NCBI GenBank assembly: GCA_041675005.1
Contig: JBAYUQ010000001.1
Location: forward strand, 516,144 to 580,143
Source of the DNA: PGYR01 sp041675005
Lineage (GTDB): Bacteria; Bacteroidota; Ignavibacteria; Kapaibacteriales; UBA2268
DNA length: 64,000 bases
Direction: 5' to 3'
The notes under the pieces are model-generated. The model was given only the letters and a program-made list of their open reading frames with translations, was not told the DNA's origin and searched no databases. How positions within the stretch are numbered: the first letter of the stretch is position 1; each line of letters starts with the position of its first letter. Shown here piece by piece: positions 63,808 through 64,000 of the stretch. The position numbers and the translations under genes are program-made.

Positions 63808-63896
63808 GTCATTCCGAGCGTAGCGTGGGAATCTCTATAACTCTGCTTCATTCCGTGAGATTACCATACTTCGACTTCGCTATTAGATTAGCATTC
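63808..63896. repeat. GTCATTCCGAGCG-type palindromic repeat, decayed
   Basis: The sequence begins GTCATTCCGAGCGTAGCGTG, runs to GGAATCTC, has a ~20-nt spacer, and resumes at GAGATT with a decayed opposite arm (TTCGACTTCGCT). Such palindromic intergenic repeats are widespread in Bacteroidota/Chlorobi-type genomes (from recollection). The remaining stretch 63897-64000 shows no gene. Confidence 0.6.
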
Positions 63897-64000
63897 TAAC
63901 AATAATTAAATTTGTAGATTATTAATCAGGTTAAATATCTGAACAACCAAGAGGAGTTTAGGTGAACTATTTCGACGTCTAAACTGTAGGGTTTATGCTG

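Overview
The window is low-GC DNA (roughly 30% G+C by eye) packed with genes on both strands. Three ORFs end in type IX secretion (T9SS) C-terminal sorting domains: the 5'-truncated ORF at 1-1082, the LamG giant at 6246-11336 and the DUF1501 protein at 11333-12925. Two intergenic regions carry full TTTG/TTG plus TAnnTTTG promoters of the Bacteroidota type. Together with the DUF1800/DUF1501 pair, the carotenoid operon, a fused IcmF-type mutase and an outer-membrane-rich gene set, this points to a Bacteroidota/FCB-group bacterium, possibly a Kapabacteria/Ignavibacteria-like lineage. The exact phylum cannot be fixed from the sequence alone. No rRNA, tRNA, CRISPR array, transposase, phage or classical defence gene was recognised, and no gene-free stretch exceeds 300 bases.
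Layout. 1-1082: end of a T9SS-exported Ig-like protein. 1162-6244 (+): nitroreductase, SDR oxidoreductase, cinA, tsaD and pepD in a tight run. 6246-17485 (-): a probable five-gene unit read from the right (OmpA-family protein, menA, DUF1800, DUF1501, giant LamG/anchor-D protein). 17612-20851 (+): large exported sortilin-like propeller with its own promoter. 20864-24708 (-): TPR histidine kinase translationally coupled to a YfcC-type transporter. 25269-28034 (-): crtI-crtB-crtZ. 28181-36672: ppk, DUF4256, an S9 peptidase, a lipoprotein propeller and fused ftcD. 36827-39266 (+): small HD-GYP-N-like protein, HDOD protein, GAF histidine kinase. 39915-45740 (+): a GlmU-type nucleotidyltransferase fused to a VOC domain, gpmA, and an exported TldD/TldE-like pair around a membrane protein. 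45778-50221 (+): polysaccharide chain-length protein, O-antigen-ligase-like protein, PBP2. 50299-53073 (+): cysteine-rich tandem-repeat lipoprotein. 53122-54837 (-): recA-recX. 55045-56702 (+): purD and a DCC-family protein. 56699-62978 (-): LiaF-like protein, HdrD-like Fe-S oxidoreductase, icmF. 63143-63778 (+): a beta-barrel protein of higher GC, followed by a palindromic repeat.
How genes fit together. Cell-envelope work dominates: T9SS cargo, OmpA, lipoproteins, PBP2, polysaccharide assembly and exported peptidases. Housekeeping is interspersed (t6A tRNA modification, purine synthesis, recombination, glycolysis, menaquinone synthesis). Carotenoid synthesis reaches hydroxylation, but no lycopene cyclase is present here. 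IcmF with the HdrD-like oxidoreductase suggests branched acyl-CoA metabolism linked to the quinone pool.
Most worth a second look: the GlmU/VOC fusion, the four-cysteine tandem-repeat lipoprotein, the exported TldD-like pair with one dead active site, crtI without a canonical start codon, and a sharply GC-elevated block inside ppk with a post-stop sequence shared with the gene at 63143. No new system could be demonstrated from sequence alone.
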